This document shows positions 1-11,332 of a DNA stretch of 64,000 bases, piece after piece. The notes beneath the pieces are model-generated. The model made no database searches. It was not told where the DNA came from and was given only the letters and a program-made list of their open reading frames with translations. The position numbers and the translations under genes are program-made. Position 1 is the stretch's first letter. Each line of letters opens with the position of its first letter. The DNA is from Andrena cerasifolii (Eukaryota > Arthropoda > Insecta > Hymenoptera > Andrenidae), in NCBI RefSeq assembly GCF_050908995.1, contig NC_135123.1, positions 4,588,001-4,652,000 on the forward strand, given 5' to 3'.

Positions 1-1562
1 TCCTACAGCCTCTTGGAATACATTATTGTTACTAACTCAAGTGCGCAAAAAATGTCGGTTAGTCCGTTTTTTAGGGTGCACTAATCAAGATTTTGTGAGA
101 AAATCAATTTTACAAGTTTCTTTCCCACATCCCACACGGGGTTCTATACGTAAAATCAAAATCGATTTAAATATCTAATCATAGAAATGATTTACTTTTA
201 CATTGTTAAAGATCTACGCACGTACCTATGTATATATATGTACCTATAAATTTGTTTCAATATGGATTACCTTACAGATGGATTACAGTTGAGCTGTCAT
301 TGCAACTCAGTTACTAAAACTTTGCAACTTTTGTAGAACAGATTTTTATGCAAAATTTAAATAGGTTATAGTAGAAATATTTCAGGTAATAAAGTTAACT
401 GAAACGCTCTGTGCGAGGGGTACATAACGCATATATTTTTCTTGTAATCCACTTTTTGGTGCATCAAGAGCCTCCACTAACAAAGTTATTGAAATGTAGT
501 GCGATACTCTGATATCCGGATAATGTCGTCAGGCCGTATACGGGCAGTTCAAAAGTCCAGGGAAGTCTGTGTGAAAGGTTCAAAGCAGTTCTAATCTTGT
601 CAAAGTGGCTTAAACCTATACGTAACGACTAATGCCTCCATTGAGACGTTCTTGGAGGGTCGCACATGTTGGTCGGTCGTCAGAAAATCCAATAGAAAAT
701 TTGGGGCGACGTCTACGAGCCTGATGTATGTGCTCTGCAATCAGGCTTTGAAGGGGCTTTGCATTAAAAGTTCCTCACCCTAGGAAACCCAACTTGTAAA
801 TCTCAGCTCCTTGTTCCCTGGGTACGAGGCTACCATGTGCCAGTTGCCGTTGAGAACGGTAAGGCTCAGAAAGATTCGCCAAGGGAACTGGCGACATGTT
901 CCAGCCACACTCAAATTTTCGAGAAACGTTAACTCAGGCACACGCCCTTAACAACAATCCTTCCTATCTTCCATTTGGCTACATTGCATTTTTTCCCATT
1001 CGCAAATAAGTTCTTCGAATATAATTTGGCACGCGTAATAATTATGCGCCTTAATTTCGAGTTACATTTAGCGTCGCGCATGAGCAATGCGGTATCTGTT
1101 AACCGTCTTGCGGATTAACCCGAGTCTGACACGGAGTAAGCGCACCGTGCCCAAGAGGTCCACCCCGAGCCAGACCCGGGGTAATAGTCCGGGAGCCAGC
1201 GACACATTGTCTTGGCCAATTCGTTTAAAGTTAGTTTATCTTTTGTTCTTCTATATTTGGGGTTGTTAAGGATTCGAAAGGCCACTGGGTTCATGATGCG
1301 GACGTGTTCTCTTTGCTATTTTTGAGCTTAAGAATTTCATTAGAACGATTATTCTGGCTGTTAAGCATCTGGTATAATAGACAGGGGGAACTCCAAGTCC
1401 CGGTTATGACAAGTACCGTTGGAGCCTCTCCTGGCGCGATTGATGCTTCATAAACCCCCTGGACAGGTCGCGCAGGTGAGGGTCGTGCCTCCGCGGGACC
1501 TTGGGGTCTGTCTCGGGGTCTCGGTACGAATTTTTCCCCACTGATTTTGCTTATGCGGAAAG
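1..1562. other. Intergenic, no gene seen; dispersed repeat at left edge
   Basis: No convincing coding region. Bases about 13-62 resemble bases 19604-19655 (both contain ATACATTATTG followed by TACTAACTCAA), so the window opens inside a dispersed repeat. Bases about 1223-1262 share a stretch (TTTATCTTTTGTTCTTCTA) with the palindromic element at 2396-3487, so a fragment of that family is probably present here too. The 60-116 residue open frames at 1087-1641 match nothing I recognise. Confidence 0.5.
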
Positions 1563-1998
1563 GTGGGTGGAGTGTGGACCAAATTCGAGCGGGTACAGCA
1601 TAAACTTCTTCGGTTTGTTGCTCGTGTCCTTGGTAACCCAATCGCCAGGACTGACCATGACTATGGCTCTGCTCTGCAATCCTTGAACATCTCCACCCTT
1701 GAAGACCGTAGACAGATTGCTGATATGTTTTTTTTTGTACAAAGTCATCAATGTTTTGGTAAACTGTTCGGACCTAATTGAGTTAATTAGTTTTAAGGCC
1801 CCGGAGAGGCACTTGCGGAAAAAACCTCTTTTCGCCCACAAGCTGCCGTTGTACTCTTACTACACAATTGCCCCTATTAATAGGGCTATGCGGTGTGCTA
1901 ATCAGCAGTTTAATGGGGTAGACCCCTTCATAGGCTCGCTGAGCTTTTTTCGCGCGAGATTATTTAGTCATTTAGCAAATTCACGTGTGGTTAATTAA
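1563..1998 (+). pseudogene. 3' end of a non-LTR retrotransposon (LINE) ORF2, frameshifted
   Basis: The translation shows the C-terminal signature of Jockey/CR1-like LINE reverse transcriptases. It begins with a FERVQHKLLRF block, then a STLEDRRQIADMFF block, and then, in another frame, a stretch with KAPERHLRKKPLF, an SYYTIAPINRAMR-like stretch and a DPFIGSLSFFRARL end. The first half reads in the frame of 1563-1781 and the second in the frame of 1699-1998. The switch falls near the T-run at about 1728-1737, where one base gained or lost would explain it. The catalytic RT and endonuclease domains are absent, so this is a 5'-truncated dead copy. A TTAA microsatellite and an ATAATAAT-rich tail to about 2107 follow, as at LINE 3' ends. 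Family is recognised by pattern; the clade is uncertain. Confidence 0.7.
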
Positions 1999-2011
1999 TT
2001 AATTAATTAAT
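1990..2011. repeat. (TTAA)n microsatellite
   Basis: Five or so tandem TTAA units directly after the stop codon of the LINE remnant. Probably part of its 3' tail or a later expansion. Confidence 0.8.
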
Positions 2012-2395
2012 ATTTACTTATGTTCTAGACGGTATAGGCTCTGCTTTATGTATATATCTTGTATATTAAGGGATTTCTCGTTAAATATAATAATAATCAT
2101 AATAAAAATTCGGGAAACCGCCCAACGTGCCACATTTAAAATCTGATTGGTAAACCAAGATTTCCACCCTGATTGGATCTCCGTAGTAGAGGTTGGTGGT
2201 GGGACAAACCGAGGTCTCGTCAGAGGGTTCGCGGAGGAGGAAGGACAGAACTCAACTGAGAAACATCACCAAAAGGTTCTCGACTCTTGTCGACCATAGT
2301 AACGGTCAATTGTAATAAACGTTGTTGTTTTTTTAAAATCGAGCGTGTTACTGACCCAGCATCCATCCACGTAACAATTACGCTCAAAACAGTGC
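2012..2395. other. LINE 3' tail and unassigned sequence
   Basis: Begins with the AT-rich tail of the LINE remnant (ATAATAAT repeats to about 2107), then moderately GC-rich sequence with no open frame of interest. Nothing further recognised. Confidence 0.4.
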
Positions 2396-3487
2396 TAAAT
2401 TTTAAGTAAATAAAATTTACAATTTCAATGAAAAAATCCCGGCCCTCTAAAGGTTAAGTTATGAAGGAAAAGTCTCAATTGTTTAAAGTTGGTTTATCTT
2501 TTGTTCTTCTATATTTGTGCTAAATATGCACAAAAGGACCTCATACCAGCGCGCCAGCGGAACAACGCTTAACAGCAGAGTGTCAATTATGTAAGAAAAT
2601 ATTTGCAAAATCCTTGCATATTTAAATTTGAAATTTTTTGTACTAATAATAGACACCATGGAACACCGAACAATGATCTGCTGCCACCTTAGTTGCGGAA
2701 CGCCATGCTACTGCCACTCTCCTATAAACATGTTGAAAAAAATGAAATCCATTGACTGAAATGTTTACAGCTGAAATTTTTTTTGGTGGTAGTTTATATC
2801 ACAAAATGGAAGAAAAACGATTCCTGCCATTCCTGTCGTGGAACAAAAGGCTTGGCAGGAGCCACCGAAGGTACGGCGCGACGCACCGCGCCGAGTTACG
2901 TTCACAAGGGGCGCGCAATTCAGCATTAATTTTCACCGCCGCGGTCATATATTTAAAGCTGATTTTTTTTCTACTAATTGTCGACTTTAAGCAGTGTAAG
3001 AAAAACGTTTGCTGCCATTCCTATCGTGGAACAAAAGGCTTTGCTGCCAAGTCGTTTGTTTTTCAATGGTTTTTCTTCCATTTTGTGATAGAAACTACCA
3101 CCAAAAAAAATTTCAGCTTTAAACATTTTAGTCAATGGATTTTATTTTTTTAACATGTTTGTAGGAGTGGCAGTAGCATGCCGTTCCGAAACTAAGATGG
3201 CAGCAGATCATTTTTCGGTGTTTCATGGTGTTCATTATTAGTAAAAAATTTTCAAATTTAAACATGCAAGAATTTTGCACATATTTTCTTACATAGTTGA
3301 CACTCTGCTGTCAAGCGTTGTTCCGCTGTTGCGCTGACAGGAGGTCGTCTTGTGCATATTTAGCACAAATATAGAAGAACAAAAGATAAACAAACTTTAA
3401 ACAATTGAGACTTTTCCTTCATAACTTAACCTTTAGAGGGCCGGGATTTTTTCATTGAAATTGTAAATTTTATTTACTTAAAATTTA
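2396..3487. mobile_element. 1.1 kb palindromic (fold-back) element
   Basis: Two arms of about 420 bp form an imperfect inverted repeat: 2396-2818 pairs with 3061-3487. The outer ends read TAAATTTTAAGTAAATAAAA and its complement. The loop of about 240 bp contains a further direct repeat, with CGTGGAACAAAAGGCTT at both about 2840 and 3026. The open frame at 2752-3153 runs through arm and loop and is an artefact of the repeat. No target-site duplication is obvious. A partial relative of the end lies at about 3900-3930 (CCTCTAAAGGTTAAG). Most likely a non-autonomous DNA transposon or fold-back element; superfamily not assigned. Confidence 0.8.
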
Positions 3488-4102
3488 TGCATATATGTAA
3501 AGAAAGGATACTTTCTTCATATGAAATTAGCCGCGCTTGACTAGCTCAGCATGTCCTCTAATCGATATATATCCATGCTCAACGAGAGAGAGCAAAATAT
3601 AGAGAGAGGACGTAAGAGAACACACGTGCAAGGATTAAAGTAATAAAATAAAATAAAATAGTAGACCTAGGAGGAATTGAGGAGAATAGGCTTTAATTGT
3701 CGTTTCCCTTTCTTTTAGGTAATTAACAAACCATCTTGTATATTTGTAAATACTGTATATACATCATACGTAAATTATAACTTCTTCCTTTTAGAGCAAC
3801 ACATTTTGGTTATTTTCCTGGAAAGTCCTCAACATTATCCTTTGTCTTATATATACATCACCAAAATGGCCGACAAAGTATCCAAATTCTTAGGTCGCCA
3901 CTATAGTGGCCAGCCCGACCCTCTAAAGGTTAAGAAAGAGACATCGTATTAAAGCTAAAGAACTATACTTTACACTAATGGTAAAAAAATCCCTTTAAAA
4001 AATTGCGATCGTTTAATTATTGCAAAAAAAAAACTGTTGAAACCTACAAAAAATGCAAAATAACAGTCACTAAGTTACATACATTAAAATTAAGTGTTCT
4101 TG
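3488..4102. other. Intergenic, AT-rich, no gene seen
   Basis: Contains a short AATAA/ATAAA-rich tract near 3640-3660 and a fragment of the neighbouring palindromic family near 3900-3930. No coding signal. Confidence 0.5.
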
Positions 4103-4573
4103 TCAAAATTGTGGCCGTGGTAACAGAATTCTAAGTGCCGGATCCAAAGTGGCTGACTTGGAATTAGTAAATCTGGAAATATTGGGTTTATTTGCTTGAA
4201 ACTCAGTTTCTCTTTTCGCAACAATCGCCACAAATTTGATATTGGCATCCTCTGCAGGAAAAACTAACCCATTCCCGTGCCGAATTCTGCCGGTAAATAG
4301 GTCCCCAAGGTGGTTAACGCGATTAAGCACGTTGGCTTGTTGCGGACGGTTGCCTTTGTCAAATAAATTAAACAGTTGCAATCGAGGGTCGTAAAAGGAT
4401 TTTACGATTGTCGAATGCTTCCTTTTGCTGCGAGTCGCGTGCTTTTCACTGGGACTGTTTGAACGGATTCGTTGCTTATCGTCGTCTGTTGCCTTAGTGG
4501 ATGTTATCCGTTCATTTGGAGCACGACTAACAGTTGTTTGGTTTACACGGAAGCTGCAGCAAACCCTCGAAGT
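4103..4573 (-). CDS. Unassigned open frame of 157 codons, no ATG start
   Basis: Reading leftward on the minus strand, the frame stays open from just after a TGA at 4574-4576 to a TGA just after the QF residues. There is no ATG anywhere in it. The N-terminal half is rich in S, T, K and R (a run including ATRSKRKHSTIVKSF). The C-terminal half is more globular in appearance (NRVNHLGDLFTGRIRHGNGL, then FVAIVAKRETEFQ). It could be an internal or 3' exon of a gene, a fragment of a transposon protein, or chance in a locally GC-richer stretch. I do not recognise the family and assign no function. Confidence 0.25.
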   Translation of the reverse strand, partial: TSRVCCSFRVNQTTVSRAPNERITSTKATDDDKQRIRSNSPSEKHATRSKRKHSTIVKSFYDPRLQLFNLFDKGNRPQQANVLNRVNHLGDLFTGRIRHGNGLVFPAEDANIKFVAIVAKRETEFQANKPNISRFTNSKSATLDPALRILLPRPQF

Positions 4574-4576
4574 TCA

Positions 4577-5353
4577 AGTTCCAGGGGTACAAAATCGATT
4601 GACACGGTTACTCAGTTTAAGATTGCCGGCTGCTAGATAGTAGTCCTTTGGTTATTGCCAAGTACACTGCTGTTGACCTGACGAAATGATGGACACGTGG
4701 ACTTAACCAGCAGCTCAATTTTTATCGATGCCATTGTTCAAGGGTGGACATACCTACACCTAGAGAGGCCTATTTTTGTTCCAAGAAAGTATCAACAATA
4801 TTGCACCCGTAATTTTTCATTAATTATGTCACATCTTCGGCTGTAATATTTAATTTTTGTATGTAAAAGTATTAGTCTTATAATACAGTTACAGGGGCTA
4901 GTTAGAAATCTGTCACACCCATTTAAACAGATTTTACCTGAAAGCAAAAAGCAAGGTAGTTTCTTATAATATATTAACAATTGCTGTTTTTGACAGTGCC
5001 GATTTCAGGAAAGTTAATTTTTAAAGAAGTAGCAGTAAATGAAACGTTCAATTTTCGGACACGATTTCTTGCCTTTTTGTGGAATAAAAAAGAAACTATG
5101 AATCAAATAAAAAATCCGCCCTGGAGTTATAGGTACTGGCTATCATTGAGGACGCCTCTTTTTGTTGTAGCAGTGCACTGAGCTCCACGTAGAAATCGAA
5201 CCACTACAGGAAATTTAAAAAAAGAGTTTTTTTCTTATACTTGCATAACGAGTAAATAAAGCCCATACAGTTTTCTTACTGCAAGTAGTATACTTTTTAA
5301 AAAAAATCTTATGTATCACCTATTTTTTTTAGCGATTTGATGAGAATGTCCCC
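4577..5353. other. Intergenic, no gene seen
   Basis: AT-rich, with only short frames below 70 codons. The last bases before 5354 (GAGAATGTCCCC then TTAA) look like the right end of a further TTAA-bounded element whose left end I could not find. Confidence 0.4.
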
Positions 5354-5357
5354 TTAA

Positions 5358-6799
5358 GGGGTATTCTGGTCTGACAAGGCGAGGCGTTTTCGTCGCGTTA
5401 TTTCGGAATTTTTTTACAAAGAACCCATCAATTTTATTATTATTTAGTTTATTGCTACATGTTTATTGATGTTTGAACTATCTTTACAAATTTTATCAAT
5501 AGAAAAAAAATAAAATCAAACGCAGCTGACTGCTCTAAAGTACCTAATGGTAAAAAAAAAACATGGTGTCATGGTGCCCATGATTGGGCTCGTTCTAGTG
5601 ATCCATAACAAAAAATAAAAAGAGATTCTTTATCTGTATGCCTGTGGCTACCGTCCCTACCAGAATGATAAAAAACTATTGAAAATTAAGCAAATAGCGA
5701 CGGTTTGAAAATTATATTTCGATTTTCGCACAATTTTTCAACTTCAAAGGTCTGTGAAAATTAGAAACAAAATATTTTTTCATAATTTTGGTAGGGACGA
5801 TAGCCACATGTGTGCTGATAATATGTGCAAAACTTGGACTGTATTGGTCCAGCCGATCTTGAAATATCGTGGTCACCGGTTCGAAAAACATGGTTTCGAG
5901 AAAAACGCGTTTAAAGTTTTGCGTACAATTTAGACAGAAAGGTGACCTAGGAGAGTAACGATCTCTTTGTAACCAAATGGTCGATTTTTGTGTTTCAAAA
6001 GACACAGAAATGCACCCCCCCCCCCCCACCACCCCCAGAAAAAACCGTCCGCCGAAACTTTGCCGAAATACACTTGCAGGAACAAAACTGTTATGCGTCG
6101 CCCATCCCGCTCAGTTAGCGCGCCATATACCTACCCATTCTGCACCCTGTAGCTCTGCAAATAATACGAATTGAAAAAAAAATCCTTTTGCACACCTATT
6201 ACCCATGTAACGTACCTGTAGAAAATGCAAAAAAAATCGATTTTTTTGCCCGCCAAACCAGAAAACCCCCTTAACGTGGTCGGACTGTCCCGCATTAACG
6301 TGGGCGGACTATCCCATAATCAAGGGAGTGATCGACCACCTTATAAAAAAAAATTAAAAACGAATACATACTTATTGTTGGTGTTACACTGTATTTTTAT
6401 GCATATTATATTCTCCAATATCGGAAGAGTGTAAATAAACTTACCTGTTTGTCAAATATCACCAACACTGTAACTTGGTCTGAGAACGTTCAGCCTCGCA
6501 TAAAGTCTTAACTGTGTCTTATAATTCAAATACGGATTTGTGACAATGGTCAGTGTGAGCTAAACAACAAGCGCGTTAATTTGTTTCGTGCCAGTGACAC
6601 ACAGCGCCCTATCTTGCATCAGTCTTAAGATACGTGTCCACTTGAGAGAACTCGCGCAAGTTACTTTCGATAGTAGCTCTGCAAATAATACGAATTGAAA
6701 AAAAAAATACTTTTGCACACCTATTACCCATATAACGTACCTGTAGAAAATGCAAAAAAAGAAATCGATTTTTTTGGCCCGTCAGACCAGAATAGCCCC
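5358..6799. mobile_element. TTAA-flanked inverted-repeat element, 1.44 kb
   Basis: Flanked by TTAA at 5354-5357 and 6800-6803. The left end reads GGGGTATTCTGGTCTGAC; the right end, complemented, reads GGGGCTATTCTGGTCTGAC, an inverted repeat of about 18 bp with one extra base. An internal block at 6147-6274 ending in CCCCC-TTAA is directly repeated at 6673-6803, so the right end is duplicated around about 400 bp of extra sequence. No transposase frame is present. TTAA duplication is typical of the piggyBac superfamily; that assignment is inference from target site only. Confidence 0.7.
6015..6027 (+). repeat. Poly-C run (13 C)
   Basis: Uninterrupted C13 inside the TTAA-flanked element, followed by CACCACCCCC. 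Likely length-polymorphic. Confidence 0.9.
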
Positions 6800-6803
6800 T
6801 TAA

Positions 6804-7200
6804 TCCTTCAGCGTGGAGGCTTTCTGCCCAGAACAGTACCTAGCTGTGGGATGATTTGCATTGGTCGAAAGCTTAACCCCTGCTGTTAAGACGTTACTGC
6901 ATAGCAGACCTAAAGAAGTATAGTCGCACCTCCTAATCCAACCAGTCGGACTTGCATCCCTCCCAAATGGTCACTGTCTTGAAGAGGCCCTCTTCACGGC
7001 AGTATCTTCTTCCCAAGGCCTACAGAATGTATATAAGAAGAGTGCAGCACGCCTCTAATTCGGGTGTCCAATAGACACTTGGTCCCAAGCCCTACTCGCT
7101 ACGCCTCAGCCTCACGTCCCTTGACGAGCGGTGCTCCTCATACCGCCGTTGCGGACAGTTGTCCTATGACGAGTCCTGCTCGTCATGCCACGCTGAAGGA
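6804..7200. mobile_element. TTAA-flanked MITE, 397 bp
   Basis: Bounded by TTAA at 6800-6803 and 7201-7204. Perfect 13 bp terminal inverted repeat: TCCTTCAGCGTGG at the left, CCACGCTGAAGGA at the right. It abuts the preceding 1.44 kb element and shares its boundary TTAA. The interior is GC-richer than its surroundings and has no coding capacity. Consistent with a piggyBac-type non-autonomous element. Confidence 0.75.
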
Positions 7201-7204
7201 TTAA

Positions 7205-8980
7205 AACGCGGATCCGGGATAGTCAAAGGATAGGTACGGAAATTTGTGGGATAAGATGTGAGAGAGTTTGACTTGTACCTATCCAACTTGCCCAGTGATT
7301 CCTAGCGGATGAGGGCAGGGTTTTTCCACGTACCATTTCGGCAGAACATCTACGCTGAATTTCCCTTGGCAGCGGCCCGCGACGACGGTTAAGTTTTTGC
7401 ACACACCACCTTGCCGGCCAAATGCTCGTATAGGCGAAAGCCTGAGGTAGAGCGCGCTCCACTTCGGGCCAAGATGGGTACACTAGTTGTTAGTTACCTA
7501 TTTATAAAGGCTTTTGCTCGTTTGGACAGTGATCTTCTTTCACAGACTATACGCGGTTTTCTGGCAAAAAAAATATCTCGAAATATAAATAAGCGCGAAT
7601 AATTTTTCCACTGGTAAACTTGGGGACGAATCTGGAAATTATTTAATGGTGATTCATGGATGGTCTCCACGGAGGGAGTAAGACATTTGCCAGGGATGAA
7701 AGAAGATAATTGAATATGTTAGTCCCTCGGTTCATTTGAAGTCTACTTGTTTTGTCAGTGGGAATGATTGCCAGTTGCCAGTGTTGACTGAGAATTTTCA
7801 GTACGTTCTATGGCTTAATTGTATATACATGCGTGGAAAGCTGCGTCTACAGCTACTTTCAATTATTATTATTATTATTATTATTAAATTAACGGGAGAA
7901 CCCTTTAGATAAAAAGTATATAGCAAATTAGTGCAAAGCTAAAGTAAATGTAACAAAAACATAAAATAACATAAAATAAAATGTAAAACAATGAAATAAA
8001 ATAAAGCGAAATAAAATTAATAAAAACAAGCAAAACAGTCTGAGCCCTAAGATCTAATCACAGCACCAAAGGTGTTTAAATTAATTTAAATTAAATTAAA
8101 TTACTGAGGTAACAGTCTCCTAAGCAATTGGTTCCTGAACGAAGATTATGGGTGACGATGGGACAGTGTGTTTCTTGAAAAGATGAAATGTGGGAAAATA
8201 TTTGCGAGATATGCAAGGACCTGAGAAGTCTGGTTGTCGAAGTTATAAAATCGAGAGTTACTGGAACGTAACGTTTATGAAGAGGACAGGTGAGGTGCTG
8301 TCTCTTAATCCCACTATTATGTGTGCATTAGACTCCGCATACAGCAGTATTCCAGGACACGTCACATCACGGTCGCATCATGAAGTACCGGACAGAACGG
8401 ATTTCATTTCACCGATTCGATAGAGAAAGTTTCGTCTGAGAGCTTCGCGCCTGAGAGATGGTATTCTATAATTGTTCCACGCAAATAAGCGAGACACGCG
8501 GCGCTCCAGTTTCGTGCACGCATTCCAAGTACGCCCGTTTTGTCCCGCCCCCACATAGTTAGCACGAATCTTGAAATGGCTGTTCTGGCTTGCTGAAAAA
8601 CTACCGCGAGTGCATTGCAATTTCGATATAATGCGCGAAACAGAAAAAAATAAGTTAAAGACTGTTTTATGCTGCAGAGTGTACTTGCAGCTTCTGGAAA
8701 ATCCCGGTTTCAGCTGGCCAGGACAGACAGTCATGGTGCAACACGAAAATCATAACTGTGTCAACGGTCGCCAGGAATATTTGTATTTATTGCGTTCGTA
8801 AAACAAAATATATTGAAAATAATAGTTGTGAGAAGAACAGTGGTGACTGGATTTGGACCCGGATATTTTTCTTCCAAAATACATACCTGTTCTTTGAAGT
8901 GCCTCCCACGTCTCATCCTCAGTGTGACATGCTTTAATTCAAGGGGACTAAGCAGGTTGTCTGATCGCTCGAAAATAAAG
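7205..8980. other. Intergenic with microsatellites, no gene seen
   Basis: Holds a (TTA)n tract at about 7863-7887 and an ATAAAA-rich low-complexity tract at about 7950-8030. The overlapping frames at 8190-8734 are open on both strands but match nothing I know. From about 8940, a repeat shared with 19690-19830 begins (GGGGACTA, then CTGATCGCTCGAAAAT in near-identical form). Confidence 0.4.
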
Positions 8981-9361
8981 AATTATTTACAAATTAATTA
9001 CAAGGAGGTGAAAGTAATCACAAACTTCTCCTTTTGTACAATGTTTATTACTATCACGTGGAGTAAATTTTACATATATATATATATATATCTCGTGGAG
9101 TAAATTTTACATATATATATCACGTGGAGTAAATTTTACATATATATATATCACGTGGAGTAAATTTTACATATATATATCACGTGGAGTAAATTTTACA
9201 TATATATGTCACGTGGAGTAAATTTTACATATATATATCACGTGGAGTAAATTTTACATATATATATATGTGTAAAATTTACTCCACGTGATAGTAATAA
9301 ACATTGTATAAAAGGAGAAGTTTGTGGTTGCTTTCACCTACTTGTAATTAATTTGTAAATA

Positions 9362-9364
<3 letters not shown>
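8981..9364. mobile_element. Palindromic element with minisatellite core
   Basis: The outer arms are inverted copies (AATTATTTACAAATTAATTA at left; its complement at about 9345-9364). Between them, about 9053-9275 carries some seven direct copies of a unit of about 30 bp (CACGTGGAGTAAATTTTACA plus a variable TA run), after which the unit appears once inverted. The tandem copies therefore expanded within one arm of the palindrome. A longer (TA)n run follows at about 9366-9402. Confidence 0.75.
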
Positions 9365-9404
<40 letters not shown>

Positions 9405-9405
9405 T

Positions 9406-9751
9406 TGGTGAGTAAGTAGGGAATTTCCTCCTGATTATAACGCAATTTTTGTTTGCTGCCAAAATTCACTCTAGGGGGGCGAAATTAACCCCTGAAATGA
9501 AACCCCTATTTTCCGATTTTGTGTTGTAACTCGGGAACTGTAAGAGATAGAAAAAAAGTTTCAACACAAAAATTACTTCTTTTAATTAGATCTATTATTT
9601 GGTAAAAAAATTTATTTTACAGTTCACGATTTTAACACACAATCGACAAATAATCGGATTTTTCAGGGGTCAATTACACCCCCTTAGAGTGAATTTGGGG
9701 AGCAAACAAAAATTGCGTTATAATCAGGAGGAAATTCCCTACTTACTCACA
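9406..9751. mobile_element. Palindromic element, about 350 bp
   Basis: The left arm (from GGTGAGTAAGTAGGGAATTT) pairs with the right arm (ending in AAATTCCCTACTTACTCAC) over about 75 bp, around a roughly 190 bp middle. It lies immediately downstream of the (TA)n run of the preceding element. No coding capacity and no assigned superfamily. Confidence 0.65.
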
Positions 9752-9880
9752 AAGTTTCAGAATTTTTTGAATTTCCGGATTCGGGATGTTCCCTTGTAAG
9801 CGGTCCGTTTTTTGGGCACGCCGCAGGTACTTGTGCGTGAAATCGGGAAGGCACGAGAAATTCGCCGGCAATGACACGCG

Positions 9881-10312
9881 CTAAAGCAGGTGCGTCCGCT
9901 TCTCTTGCTGGCGAACGTACCCGTACACGTTCTCGTTTCCTTCTTCCTGTTTACAGCGTGATCGTTGAGCCGCCTGTTGGCTTTTTGCCGACGCGCCTGT
10001 CACGACACGGTTTTTTTTCATTGCATTTCCACTACTGTCATTGACACAAACCTCGTTACTCAACCTCGGACTTTCAAGTAGAACGTTTAACTCGGAAACG
10101 GTTGCCTTCCTGCAATTAGCGTTGCCGTTTAATTTGGCTCGATTGATTTGATTGGATTCAGCGGTGGCAAACAATTTCCATGAGTACTGTCCTTCTATCG
10201 TTAGGGATGCACGGCGGCCACACGGCCGCCCGGCTGAAATTGTAGAACTACAACGCATATCGCACCAATTACCGCAAGTGTTAGGCGTCGAGATACAATC
10301 ACTGGTAGCCAT
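9881..10312 (-). CDS. Hypothetical ORF, 143 codons, strong Kozak context
   Basis: Starts with a genuine ATG in a favourable context (GAAATGG) and runs 143 codons. The product is hydrophilic and rich in S, N, R and Q with about ten cysteines, most near the N-terminus (for example MATSDCISTPNTCGNWCD). No signal peptide, membrane segment or family motif is visible. Local GC is higher than in flanking DNA, which both favours long chance frames and could mark an exon. It may be a first coding exon, a transposon-derived frame or chance. I assign no function. Confidence 0.25.
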   Translation of the reverse strand: MATSDCISTPNTCGNWCDMRCSSTISAGRPCGRRASLTIEGQYSWKLFATAESNQINRAKLNGNANCRKATVSELNVLLESPRLSNEVCVNDSSGNAMKKNRVVTGASAKSQQAAQRSRCKQEEGNENVYGYVRQQEKRTHLL

Positions 10313-10790
10313 TTCGCTATTAAAATAAACATAGGATAAAGAAAATGATTTTTAGGTAAATGTTTCGCACAATCTGTCATTTAATACTTTAGGAAAAATT
10401 GCATGCTGTGATAAGTGTTAGAAGCTCCAAACATAGTTCGTGGAACCGATTATGTACATATGTACCTAGTAAATGATGTACTGTATTTTTTGCTAATAAT
10501 AAAAGAACGTTGACAGAGATCGATTGTGAGTGTAGGTTCAGAAAAGTTTGGAGGTTTGAGATGATGTGATCGTTCACTCAAAAATGCCTTGCGACTCTCG
10601 CCAGTCCACGCCCAATTCGCCCTCCAAGACTTGGAGGGTCTCGTCTTTTAAGTGGAGCATAAGACATTCGAATTACATCCGCAGGTCGGTTTTCCACCTA
10701 TGCAATGCCACCGAACCTAATGATATTTCCTGCTCGTAGGCCCGGCAAGAGCGTCGCAAAACGAGTTCCTCGTCCTATGTAAGAAAACCG

Positions 10791-10954
10791 CAGGGATCGG
10801 CGGGCTTAAGCTACGCTGGATGGAGGGAGAAACACCTACAGCAGCGGTGGTAATGTGTGCATGAACTGCGCCTGCGTCAGTCACGCGCGCATTAGCACCG
10901 CTTCCTGTAGGTGTTTCCCCTTCCGTCAATGTAGCTTAAGTCCGCCGATCCCTG
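10791..10954. mobile_element. hAT-type MITE, 164 bp, with 8 bp target duplication
   Basis: Nearly the whole element is a palindrome. Its ends are CAGGGATCGGCGG and the complement ending CCTG, with arms of about 50 bp matching at most positions. The flanking octamers are GAAAACCG (10783-10790) and GACAACCG (10955-10962), 7 of 8 identical. CAGGG ends with an 8 bp duplication are the hallmark of hAT transposons. No coding capacity. Confidence 0.8.
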
Positions 10955-11332
10955 GACAACCGACCCGTGGATGTTCTGCCGCGCTGTCGTGAGGTTATAC
11001 GATATGCCAATTGCCGCTGAGAATGCCGTGACTGAAAAATGTCATTTCCGAACTCGGTATCACATTCCAGCCATGCCAGAGTCTTCTCGTAAATATACAA
11101 TCCTTGGTTCGCTAATGACCTCTCAAAAACGGCATTCTCCACTGTGAACGCAGCGTCAACCCTTTGTGCGTGCCCTTAACAATGGGTATTGGTGATAGTT
11201 AATTGCAGTGACTGGCTAGCTATTTGATCAGTAGACCGCTTGTTCTCTCGTCCAAAAATTACTCAGGTGGACTAATCATTTGGGTTTTGAACGTCATTCA
11301 GGAATCTTACTTGGAACTAGAGCTGTGAACAT

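Noticed and set aside
2752..3153. 133-codon frame on the plus strand
   Set aside because: Runs through the arm and loop of the palindromic element at 2396-3487, with no protein family signal.
9053..9291. CRISPR-like array of about 30 bp repeats
   Set aside because: No unique spacers; units are tandem with only TA-run length differences, and the genome is eukaryotic.
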